DNA from: UBA6912 sp963792895
GTDB lineage: Bacteria > Actinomycetota > Acidimicrobiia > Spongiisociales > UBA5794
Reading direction: 5' to 3'
DNA length: 64,000 bases
Assembly: GCA_963792895.1 (NCBI GenBank)
Contig: CAWBYA010000007.1
Location: 1,240,001 to 1,304,000, forward strand
Part shown: positions 34,236-42,660 of the stretch, in pieces
How positions within the stretch are numbered: position 1 is the first letter of the stretch
How the letters are laid out: every line of letters starts with the position of its first letter
Notes under the pieces: model-generated
Seen by the model: only the letters and a program-made list of their open reading frames with translations
What the model was told of the DNA's origin: nothing
Databases searched by the model: none
Made by a program: the position numbers and the translations under genes

Positions 34236-35264
34236 ATGCGCGAGTGGGCACCGCCACCAGACTGGCTTTGCATCACCACGATCGATGCCCATACGGCGGG
34301 CGAGCCGTTGCGGATCATCGTCGACGGGCTGCCTGCCCTGCCAGGCGAAACGATGCTCGCCAAGCGGAGTCACGCGCGGGACCACCTCGATCATCTGCGT
34401 CGGTTGCTCATGTGGGAGCCTCGCGGGCACGCCGACATGTACGGGTGCATCCTCACCGAGCCCGTGACAGGTGACGGTGACGTCGGCGTGCTGTTCCTCC
34501 ACAACGAGGGTTTCAGCACCATGTGTGGCCACGGCATCATCGCCGTGGTCACCGTGGGGGTGCAGACGGGTGCGTTTGCGGATGCGGCCGCCAGGGGAGC
34601 GGTGCGAATCGACACCCCTGCGGGCAGGGTTACGGCGGTCCCGCATGTCGACGGCGGCGTGGTTTCCCGAGTTGTGTTCCGCAACGTACCGTCGTTCGTT
34701 CTCGCCGAGGCGGTGAGGCTCGATGTTGACGGCGTCGGCGAGATCGTCGCAGACGTTGCCTTCGGTGGTGCCTTCTATGCCTACGTGGACGCTGTTCCGC
34801 TGGGGCTCAACCTCGTCCCGGCCGAACTCGGCGACATCATCGAGGTCGGGCGTCGGATCACGGCTGCCGTCGCCCAAGCCGTCGAGGTCGCCCATCCGTC
34901 ACGAGATCCCGATCTCGGCTTCCTCTACGGGACGATCCTCGTCGGGCCCGCCCAGGACCCGGCCAAGCACAGCCGCAATGTGTGCGTGTTCGCAGAGGCC
35001 GAGGTGGATCGCAGCCCGACCGGAACCGGGGTGAGTGGGCGGCTTGCGATCCACCACGCACGAGGCGAGATCGTTGTGGGCGAGGAGATCGAGGTCGAGA
35101 GCATCCTCGGCACGACCTTCACCGGCCGGGTTGTCTCCGAAACGGCGGTTGGCCCCTACGCGGCCGTCATCCCCGAGGTCGGCGGCGCAGCCTCGATCAC
35201 CGGGAGGCACGAGTTCGTGCTCGATCCTGCCGACCCGCTTGCACTGGGGTTCTTGTTGCGCTGA
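34236..35264 (+). CDS. Proline racemase family; probable trans-3-hydroxy-L-proline dehydratase
   Basis: An enzyme of 342 residues with the proline-racemase fold. The first catalytic Cys is in MCGHGI (about residue 90). At the second site, where racemases and epimerases have Cys (DRSPCGTG), this protein has Thr: DRSPTGTGVSG near residue 260. In characterised members this Thr marks trans-3-hydroxy-L-proline dehydratases, which make pyrroline-2-carboxylate. ATG 34236 follows GGAGGAGG by six bases. The assignment rests on this one residue. Confidence 0.85.
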   Translation: MREWAPPPDWLCITTIDAHTAGEPLRIIVDGLPALPGETMLAKRSHARDHLDHLRRLLMWEPRGHADMYGCILTEPVTGDGDVGVLFLHNEGFSTMCGHGIIAVVTVGVQTGAFADAAARGAVRIDTPAGRVTAVPHVDGGVVSRVVFRNVPSFVLAEAVRLDVDGVGEIVADVAFGGAFYAYVDAVPLGLNLVPAELGDIIEVGRRITAAVAQAVEVAHPSRDPDLGFLYGTILVGPAQDPAKHSRNVCVFAEAEVDRSPTGTGVSGRLAIHHARGEIVVGEEIEVESILGTTFTGRVVSETAVGPYAAVIPEVGGAASITGRHEFVLDPADPLALGFLLR

Positions 35265-35275
35265 ACGCACGCGGG

Positions 35276-36892
35276 TCAGCCGACTGCAGCCTCGGCAGTC
35301 GACACTCGGGGGTCAGCGGCTGCCTCCACGAGCCCGTCGGCGACGGCGATCGCAGCGACCGGGCCCCATCCGGCTTGCCAACCGTCAGCGACCTCGACCC
35401 GATGTCCCCGCTCTCGAAGCCCGGTGATGACGCGGTCCTCGATTGCGGGCTCGACGGCGATCACATGCTGTTCGGCAGCGCCCCATCCGTCGATGGTCCA
35501 CCTGGGCTGGGCGATCGCCTCGTCGATGGCGAGCCCCGCAAGGAGATGGTGGGCCGCCACTTGCGTGAGGAGCTGCGGTTGGTGCTGGCCGCCTCGCGTC
35601 CCCAGGATGAGGCTCAGCTCGCTGCCGCGGGTCCACAGGGAGGGTGACAGCGTGTGCAGCGGCCGGCGCCCTGGAGCGAGCTCGTTCGGATGGCCCTGCT
35701 GCAACGTGAATCCGGCGCCGCGATTGTGAAGGAAGACGCCGGTGGCTCCGGCTGCCAGGCCTGAGCCGATGCCGTGGAAGTTCGATTGGATGAGGGACAC
35801 GCCCATACCCGCCGAGTCGCGCGCGCAGAGGTAGGTCGTGCCGCCGGGCACCGTCCGTATCGGCGGCCACACCGCAGGGGTATCAGGTCGGATGCGTGCC
35901 GCAAGCGCCTCGAGGCGCCCGGGGTCCACGAGGGCGCTGGGAAGGAGCGGCGCCGTTGCAGGGTCGGCGACCAGGTCATCACGCTCCCAAGCGACGGCTC
36001 GGTACGCCTCGACGAGCGCATGGTGGTAGGCGGGGTCGTCCGGGTCGATCGAACCCGCGACCCGCTCTACGATCCAGGCCGCGGCGAGTGTGAGGTATCC
36101 CTGGCTGTTCGGTGGGATCGTCCATGCCTGCATGCCGAAGACCTCGAGACCGAGTGCCTCGACCCAGGCTGCTTGCACGGCAGCGAGGTCGGTTGCGTCG
36201 ATGGCGCCGCGGGTGGCGGCGGTGATGCCCTCGCCGACCGGTCCCATGTAGAACGCATCGCGACCCCCGTCTGCCACCGCCTCGAGCGTGGCGCCGAGAT
36301 CGGGTCGTCTGATCGTGTCACCGGCCGCAGGGGGGCGGCCCCGTGGGTAGAGCGCCGCAGCCGATGCCTGGCTGGAGATGAGCGGCTCGATGGCTGCGAG
36401 CGACGCCGCCAGCTCGGTGGACACCTCGAAGCCGGCGTGTGCCGCATCGATGGCCGGGGCCAAGAGGTCGGCGAGCGTCCTCGTCCCGAAACGGGCGAGA
36501 AGGGCCTCCCACCCATCGACGCAACCCGGCACAGTCACCGTCCACGGGCTACGGAGCGGCACGTCGACACGGCCCCCGTCACGAAGGCGGGCGGCGCTGG
36601 CCCCCGAGCCTGCGCACCCTGAGGCGTTCAGCGCCGACGGGGCGACGTCGCCCTCCCGGTAGACGAGTGCAAAGAGATCGCCCCCCGGCCCGCATGTGTC
36701 AGGAAGGACGACCCCGATGACGGCATTGGCTGCAACTGCTGCATCGACTGCGTTGCCTCCCGAGGCCATGACGTCGATCGCCACGCGGGTGGCGAGGTGG
36801 TGGGTGGTGGCGGCCGCCGCTCCTTTGGCGTCAGTGCGCGCACGCGTCGCGACGGCATCGTCGCGCTCGGGGAAGTCCGGAAGTTGGCGCAT
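35276..36892 (-). CDS. Gamma-glutamyltransferase family Ntn-hydrolase
   Basis: An enzyme of 538 residues. The N-terminal part has GNAVDAAVAANAVIGVVLPDTCGPGGD. The self-cleavage site and nucleophile are in GGTTYLCARDSAGMGVSLIQSN near residue 350, so maturation would give two chains. The end has TRGGQHQPQLLTQVAAH. No signal peptide is present, so it acts in the cytosol unless a longer start is used. Relatives act on glutathione, gamma-glutamyl amides or acylated beta-lactams. It converges with the racemase-family gene 11 bases away. Confidence 0.9.
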   Translation of the reverse strand: MRQLPDFPERDDAVATRARTDAKGAAAATTHHLATRVAIDVMASGGNAVDAAVAANAVIGVVLPDTCGPGGDLFALVYREGDVAPSALNASGCAGSGASAARLRDGGRVDVPLRSPWTVTVPGCVDGWEALLARFGTRTLADLLAPAIDAAHAGFEVSTELAASLAAIEPLISSQASAAALYPRGRPPAAGDTIRRPDLGATLEAVADGGRDAFYMGPVGEGITAATRGAIDATDLAAVQAAWVEALGLEVFGMQAWTIPPNSQGYLTLAAAWIVERVAGSIDPDDPAYHHALVEAYRAVAWERDDLVADPATAPLLPSALVDPGRLEALAARIRPDTPAVWPPIRTVPGGTTYLCARDSAGMGVSLIQSNFHGIGSGLAAGATGVFLHNRGAGFTLQQGHPNELAPGRRPLHTLSPSLWTRGSELSLILGTRGGQHQPQLLTQVAAHHLLAGLAIDEAIAQPRWTIDGWGAAEQHVIAVEPAIEDRVITGLRERGHRVEVADGWQAGWGPVAAIAVADGLVEAAADPRVSTAEAAVG

Positions 36893-37134
36893 CAGCGAGG
36901 GTCCTTGCGTCTGGGGCGGGGACAAGTAGGTTACGGCGTGCGACTCGGCGCGGCGCTGAGTCGGCCCCGGGCGGGGGCTCTCCGAGAGCACGGGCAGGGC
37001 GTGGACATGCTCAAACGACGGCGGCGTCGCCGTCCCACGCCCGCCGGTGGCGCACTCTGTGCCGACCGGGAAACGGCTGCCGAGCGCTCGGTTGTCCGTT
37101 CACGGTGTGGGGTTGCGTTGTCGCGGGGGTTGCC

Positions 37135-38406
37135 ATGAACCCGCTCCGAACCCACGTGCCCTCACGGGACGTTCTTCTCGTCTCGGCCGCAGCATCGGCT
37201 ATCGCTGGTGCCGCCGCGATCCTTCAAAACTGGCCCCGACCGTTGTGGGCGTGGCTGTGGCTCTCGCTCGTGTATCTCGTCATCGAGGCCCAGGCCCCTG
37301 GTCGTGTCGGTGCCGGATGGATCGCAGCAATAGCGATGGCGGCTGCGCTGTCCCCGAGAGGGGCGCTGCTTGCGGCTGCGTTCGCCGCCGCAGCGAGCGG
37401 GGTGATCGACGTCCGCTCCGGACGGGCGGGTCAAGTCGTCGCCGGGCGCATCGCCGCCCACGTTCCCCCTGTAGCGGCGTTCATCGCCGTGGCAGGCGCC
37501 GGCCAGCGGTCTACCTGGATCGTGGTTGTGGGGGCCGGGATCGCAGGTGCCGTTGCGATTGGCATAGGGAGCATCGTCTGCCGCCTGGCTGGGGAGCTGC
37601 CCCACAACACCGATGCGCGACCTTCTGCGGCCGAGGCCGTCATGCTCGGGATGGTGGGAGGGCTGCTCGGGCTGGTCGGTCACAGTGTCGGATGGCCGGC
37701 AGCTCCCATCATCGCTGCCGGGCTGCTGATCGCCGCTTCCGCCGAGACGGGACGACGGAGCGCCGATGAGGCTCGTCATGCGACGATTGCGACCCTCATG
37801 GCGGTGATCGAGTCGAAGGACGTCTACACCAGAGGTCACTCCGAGCGAGTTGCCGCATATTGCGGGTGGATAGGGGCAGAGCTCGGGTTGAAAGCGGGGG
37901 AGCTTCGCCGGCTCCACACCGCTGCGCTGCTCCACGACATCGGCAAGCTGGTGGTGCCCCGCCGGGTGCTGCGCAAGCGCGGCCCCCTCACCGGCGAAGA
38001 GCGGGCCCACATCACTCGCCACGCAACAGTCGTCCCCGAGCTCCTCGAAGGGGTGGATGTCGCCGCCCCGGCACTGCCGCTCATCGCGGATCACCATCTG
38101 CACTTCGGCGGTGGCGGGTACGGGGTCAACAACGCGACCGGCTATGCCTTGCCGGTTGCTGCCCGCATTCTCGCCGTTGCCGATGCGTTCGATGCGATGA
38201 CGACGCACCGCCCCTATCGCAGCGCATTGAGCGTCGACTATGCAGTTGGGGAGCTGCGGAGGTGTGCTGGCACGCAGTTCGACCCGCTCGTGGTGTCCGC
38301 GTTCGGACGGTGTCTGGCCAGGGTCCAACCGCCGACGCCGGCGGGCGGGTTCGTCTCGGAAGAGGCAGCCCGCCGCCAGGCGGAGGGTGCTGCGCTCCAT
38401 GTCTGA
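37135..38406 (+). CDS. Membrane HD-GYP-type phosphodiesterase
   Basis: A protein of 423 residues. About six to seven membrane helices fill residues 12-215. The cytosolic part is an HD-GYP domain: HSERVAAYCGWIG, LHTAALLHDIGKLVVP, GPLTGEERAHITRHA, IADHHLHFGGGGYG and ILAVADAFDAMTTHRPY. The metal-binding HD is intact, but the signature is GYG instead of GYP. It may hydrolyse cyclic di-GMP. Its last eight bases overlap the next gene, which encodes a degenerate relative. Confidence 0.88.
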   Translation: MNPLRTHVPSRDVLLVSAAASAIAGAAAILQNWPRPLWAWLWLSLVYLVIEAQAPGRVGAGWIAAIAMAAALSPRGALLAAAFAAAASGVIDVRSGRAGQVVAGRIAAHVPPVAAFIAVAGAGQRSTWIVVVGAGIAGAVAIGIGSIVCRLAGELPHNTDARPSAAEAVMLGMVGGLLGLVGHSVGWPAAPIIAAGLLIAASAETGRRSADEARHATIATLMAVIESKDVYTRGHSERVAAYCGWIGAELGLKAGELRRLHTAALLHDIGKLVVPRRVLRKRGPLTGEERAHITRHATVVPELLEGVDVAAPALPLIADHHLHFGGGGYGVNNATGYALPVAARILAVADAFDAMTTHRPYRSALSVDYAVGELRRCAGTQFDPLVVSAFGRCLARVQPPTPAGGFVSEEAARRQAEGAALHV

Positions 38407-39082
38407 ACCAACGACATCTCGAGTCGCGCCTCTCGCCGCTGCCCTGGCCCGCGACGACTGGCCGGTTCTCGTCGGGCTGCCGGCGGTCGCCAGCCTCTTC
38501 GTGTTCGCCGTGCCCAGCCTCGGCTGGTGGGCGCTCGGTACCTCCGTTCTCGTCTACGTCGCGGGCTTCATCAGCTTCGAGCGGGCTCGAGCGGCCGACG
38601 AGACCTATCGGCAGCTCGGTGTCGTTCTGGGTCGCATCCCGGAGTTGAGCGAAGCCGTCCCTTTGGGTCACGCCGACAGGACGGCACAACTGGCGGCCTC
38701 GATGGCCGGGCTTCTCGGCTCCAGGACCGCCGAAGCTGCAGCCATCGAGGAAGCGGCTCGCGTGCATGCGATCGGGCGTGTCGGGCTCGAGGAACCAGCC
38801 CTTCCGAGCGGGTTGCGGGGACGCGTCGTCGGCCGGAGGACCGCTGCCATCATGATGCGGGCCGGCAGTCTCGGACGCACTGCATCGCTCCTCGCACCGG
38901 AGCCACCGATTCGTGCGGCGACTCAGCGCTCGCGCGCGATCGTCGACGTCGCTGCCGCGTACGACGAGGCGGTGTTCGGTGCCGGGCGACGCCCCGACGA
39001 AGCCGTTCGCGCCCTGGCCGATGCGGGGAGAGCCGACGTGGTCGACGCTCTGGCGCAGGCCGTTGCGGCGTCCCGGAGCTGA
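38399..39082 (+). CDS. Membrane protein with degenerate HD domain
   Basis: A protein of 227 residues. Two helices (LPAVASLFVFAV and WWALGTSVLVYVAGF) precede a cytosolic helical domain aligned with the HD-GYP protein upstream. Here LLHDIGK is replaced by RVHAIGRVG and the later metal ligands are missing, so it is probably not a phosphodiesterase. ATG 38399 overlaps the HD-GYP gene. The pair suggests an active subunit with a regulatory or scaffolding subunit. Confidence 0.7.
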   Translation: MSEPTTSRVAPLAAALARDDWPVLVGLPAVASLFVFAVPSLGWWALGTSVLVYVAGFISFERARAADETYRQLGVVLGRIPELSEAVPLGHADRTAQLAASMAGLLGSRTAEAAAIEEAARVHAIGRVGLEEPALPSGLRGRVVGRRTAAIMMRAGSLGRTASLLAPEPPIRAATQRSRAIVDVAAAYDEAVFGAGRRPDEAVRALADAGRADVVDALAQAVAASRS

Positions 39083-39198
39083 TCAACGTTCGACGGCGGA
39101 TCCTGCTTCGCCGTGAACGCCGTGGCGGAACAATCGAGGCCGATGGCGCGTCTGCTCTTCGACGAATACGCCAAGCCCAATGGCGAGAAACACATCAC

Positions 39199-39642
39199 CT
39201 AGTGAGATGACCGAACCGGGAGAGGGATGATGTCCCCGAGGAACGGAAGGTGGCTGGAGCTATCGAGCAGAACGTGGCGGCCGCTCAGCAACGCATCCAC
39301 GCTCCCCCCGGCGATCTCGATGGCCGCGGGCAGCACCGGCATGCCGCGGTTGACGGCGATCACGAGGAAGTTCATGAGGATTCCGATACCGGCGATCCAC
39401 ATCCCCGGAGCGTTGCGGTTCATGGCAATCATCATGAGGATCGGCGCGGCCGACGCCAGCAGAAGGGCAACGGCGAGCGTGCGTTGGCCCGACGACAGTG
39501 CGCCGGCCGTCAGTTGGAGACCGAAGCCAACGATCAACAGCCACCATGCTCTTGCCTCGATATCGAGGAGATTGCGGATGCGGCCACCGCGAAGCCGCCC
39601 GACGAGGGCTGAGAACACGAGCGCAACAACGACCCACGACAT
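39199..39642 (-). CDS. DUF5317 family membrane protein
   Basis: A 147-residue protein with four hydrophobic helices and the family segment GIGILMNFLVIAVNRGMPVLPAAIEIAGG near residues 85-113. A C-terminal stretch FLGDIIPLP follows. The function of this actinobacterial family is unknown. ATG 39642 lies six bases after TAACGT with no ribosome site, so the mRNA is probably leaderless. Confidence 0.85.
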   Translation of the reverse strand: MSWVVVALVFSALVGRLRGGRIRNLLDIEARAWWLLIVGFGLQLTAGALSSGQRTLAVALLLASAAPILMMIAMNRNAPGMWIAGIGILMNFLVIAVNRGMPVLPAAIEIAGGSVDALLSGRHVLLDSSSHLPFLGDIIPLPVRSSH

Positions 39643-39735
39643 CTGCAGACGTTAGCGATATCGTGCAACTCGACATTTCGCGTTCCAGGCCTGTTCGGCG
39701 GTAGTGTCCGCCGTCCCCAGACCCCAGGAGCCGGC

Positions 39736-40503
39736 ATGTTGCGCTACGAGACGGAGGGGCCCCGCGCCGTACTCACCATCGATGATCCAGAGCGGCGCAA
39801 TCCGATCTCCGCCGACGTGATTCGCGACATGCTCGATGCCGTGCGGCGGTTGGGTGACGATCCCGCTGTGCGGGTGGCGGTCGTCACAGGAGCAGGGGAC
39901 CGTGCGTTCTCGGCAGGCGGAGACCTCGCGGGAGGGTTCTTCGATGCTCCGCTCGAAGGTCACGGCGACCGGGGAGCCTTGGCCGACCTGTTCCGCACCT
40001 TTCGGAGATGCCCGAAGCCAATCGTCGCTCGCGTGAACGGGCACGCCCTGGCCGGCGGTTTCGGGTTGGCGGCAGCGTGCGACATCGTCATTGCCGTTGA
40101 CCGCGCCACGTTCGGCACCCCCGAGGTGAACGTCGGCTTGTGGCCGATGATGATCAGTGCGGTCCTGCAACGCCTCATGCCGGCGCGCGCCGCGCTCGAC
40201 CTGATGCTCACCGGCCGCCGGATCGATGCCGCGGAGGCCCAGCGCCTCGGCGTCGTGTCGCAGGTGGTGCCCGCCGAGGAGCTCGACGCAGCCGTAGACG
40301 CGACCGTGGCGGCGCTGCTTGCGCTGAGCCCGGCGGTCCTGGCCCTCGGCAAGGCGGCGTTCTACGCGGTCGAAGACATGCCGCTCGATGCGGCACTCGA
40401 CCACCTCCAAACCGGGCTCACTGCGGTCGCCATGACCGAGGATGCACCGGAAGGGATGCGAGCCTTCATCGAGAAGCGAGCGCCGCAATGGAAGGGGAGG
40501 TGA
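39736..40503 (+). CDS. Enoyl-CoA hydratase/isomerase family protein
   Basis: A crotonase-fold enzyme of 255 residues. The oxyanion-hole segments are visible as AFSAGGDLAGGFFD near residue 57 and NGHALAGGFGLAAACDIVIA near residue 100, with FGTPEVNVGLWP following. It hydrates or isomerises acyl-CoA thioesters. CAGGAG lies six bases before ATG 39736. The next gene, a biotinyl carrier, starts five bases downstream, which hints at a carboxylating acyl-CoA pathway. Confidence 0.92.
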   Translation: MLRYETEGPRAVLTIDDPERRNPISADVIRDMLDAVRRLGDDPAVRVAVVTGAGDRAFSAGGDLAGGFFDAPLEGHGDRGALADLFRTFRRCPKPIVARVNGHALAGGFGLAAACDIVIAVDRATFGTPEVNVGLWPMMISAVLQRLMPARAALDLMLTGRRIDAAEAQRLGVVSQVVPAEELDAAVDATVAALLALSPAVLALGKAAFYAVEDMPLDAALDHLQTGLTAVAMTEDAPEGMRAFIEKRAPQWKGR

Positions 40504-40507
40504 TGGT

Positions 40508-40717
40508 GTGGACGTGCGCTGCGAGATGCTGGCGACCGTGTGGCGAGTCCTGGTAGCTGTCGGTGACGACGTTGCGGCAGGAGACGAGTTGGTTGTGCTC
40601 GAGTCGATGAAGATGGAGATCCCCGTCGTCGCTCCCGAGGCCGGGTGCGTCGCAGGAGTTCACGTGGCAGAAGGCCAGTCGGTGGCCGAAGGTGATCTCC
40701 TCGCCGAGATCGAGTGA
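40508..40717 (+). CDS. Small biotinyl carrier protein (TB7.3-like)
   Basis: A 69-residue biotinyl/lipoyl-fold protein with the biotinylation motif LESMKMEIPV; the Lys between the two Met is modified. The whole length matches the free-standing actinobacterial biotinylated protein TB7.3. It carries CO2 for an acyl-CoA carboxylase. GTG 40508 is chosen because GGGGAGGTGA lies immediately upstream. The matching carboxyltransferase may be the one at 22.9-24.4 kb. Confidence 0.9.
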   Translation: MDVRCEMLATVWRVLVAVGDDVAAGDELVVLESMKMEIPVVAPEAGCVAGVHVAEGQSVAEGDLLAEIE

Positions 40718-40726
40718 GAACGTCGC

Positions 40727-41374
40727 TCAGTTGCCGAAGAGGGCCGCAGCATCCTCTGCGAGCGACTCTTCGGTGACGGCGCCGAACTGCCGCTTGACGA
40801 CCACGCCGTCTGCCGAGATATAGAAGGTCGCCGGGAGCCCGAGCGGGCGGTACGAGTCGTTGACCTCGTCCTTCTCGTCGAAGCCGATGATGTAGGCGAC
40901 GTTGATCTCCTCGGCGAATTTCTCGGCGGCGACCGGGTCGTCCTGCACGGCGACGCCGACCACCGCTATCTCGGGGTGAGCTGCTGCGAAGGCATCGATC
41001 GCCGGCATCTCGGCACGGCACGGGAAACACCACGATGCCCATAGGTTGACGACCACGGGTCTGCCGTCGTCAGCCAGGTGGGAAGAGAGCGTGAACGCGC
41101 CTCCATCGGCGGTCCGGACGGAGAAGTCGGGAGCGGCGTCTTCGCTCTGCGGGGTTTCCTCGGCTGAGCCGGCCAAGTCCTGGAGCGTAGGGGCATCGGC
41201 GAGCGCCCCGGGGGCGGTGTCCAGAGTCGTGCCGGAATCCGGTCCCCCCGAGTCGTCGCCGTTCCACAGTACGACTCCTATGCCTGCCGCGAGCGCGACC
41301 ACGGCGACTGCGGCGACAGCGGCGAGCCGGCGATGTCCAGCGATGCGAGAAGGCGTCTCGGGCTCCAGCGACAT
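40727..41374 (-). CDS. TlpA-like membrane-anchored thioredoxin
   Basis: A protein of 215 residues. One N-terminal membrane helix (AAVAAVAVVALAAGIGVVLW) anchors it; an acidic linker follows. The thioredoxin fold has the active site NLWASWCFPCRAEMP (CxxC) and the cis-Pro in LGLPATFYI. It would reduce or oxidise extracytoplasmic cysteines, for example in cytochrome c assembly or peroxide defence. TAACGT sits ten bases before ATG 41374. It is divergent from the molybdopterin oxidoreductase gene. Confidence 0.9.
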   Translation of the reverse strand: MSLEPETPSRIAGHRRLAAVAAVAVVALAAGIGVVLWNGDDSGGPDSGTTLDTAPGALADAPTLQDLAGSAEETPQSEDAAPDFSVRTADGGAFTLSSHLADDGRPVVVNLWASWCFPCRAEMPAIDAFAAAHPEIAVVGVAVQDDPVAAEKFAEEINVAYIIGFDEKDEVNDSYRPLGLPATFYISADGVVVKRQFGAVTEESLAEDAAALFGN

Positions 41375-41455
41375 GGTGAATCGGACGTTAGTGGCGCCGT
41401 GGAACAACGCCTGTGGGCGTAACGTTGGCTCGGTCACGAGAGAGATAGAGAGACC

Positions 41456-42067
<612 letters not shown>

Positions 42068-42293
42068 AGCATGCTCGCCAGGCCGGAAGTGTTCCGGGGG
42101 AGGCGGCAACGGACACCAGGAGAGTCATCGTGACCATGCGCCGCTCCAGGGTGCCCGACGGCGCTCCCGCCCGGTCACTGGGCCGGGCCGACGACGGAGG
42201 CACGCTGCGGCGCCCACCTCACATCACGCGGCCACATCCGAGAGAGGGAGTGCCGCTCGGCGTCGGCGCGGTCCCGATGTGTTGGGCCGCCGG

Positions 42294-42464
42294 TCAATCG
42301 TCCCAGTTGGCGACGATCGCAGCGAACTCGCGATCGATGAGGGCCTGTTCGTCGGACCAGCGATCCTCGGCGCCGAACTCAACCATCGCTCCGCGCCATC
42401 CGACCAGTGCGGTACCCATGACGAGCGTGACGATGGTGACTCCGAAGACGGCGAGGACCTGCAT
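42294..42464 (-). CDS. Small single-helix membrane protein (56 aa)
   Basis: A 56-residue frame beginning at ATG 42464 with a clear membrane helix (VLAVFGVTIVTLVMGTALVGW), followed by an acidic cytosolic or external tail rich in Glu, Asp and Trp. No ribosome site is clear. The composition is typical of real small membrane proteins, and no larger gene covers the region on either strand. Confidence 0.45.
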   Translation of the reverse strand: MQVLAVFGVTIVTLVMGTALVGWRGAMVEFGAEDRWSDEQALIDREFAAIVANWDD

Positions 42465-42660
42465 GGCTCGTGGCTTTCGATCGACAACTGGCTTGACCTG
42501 ATGATCGTCGGCAGGTCCGCCCACCGCCATAAGACCGCGGACCCAAAAAGCCGGGTTCGAGCTGCCGTCCGGCCCCTGCGAGTCGGGGCACACGGCCGTG
42601 GTTGCTCGAACTCTCGGGCCATACCGTGACAGCGGTACACGACCAGAGCAAGGAGCCCCA

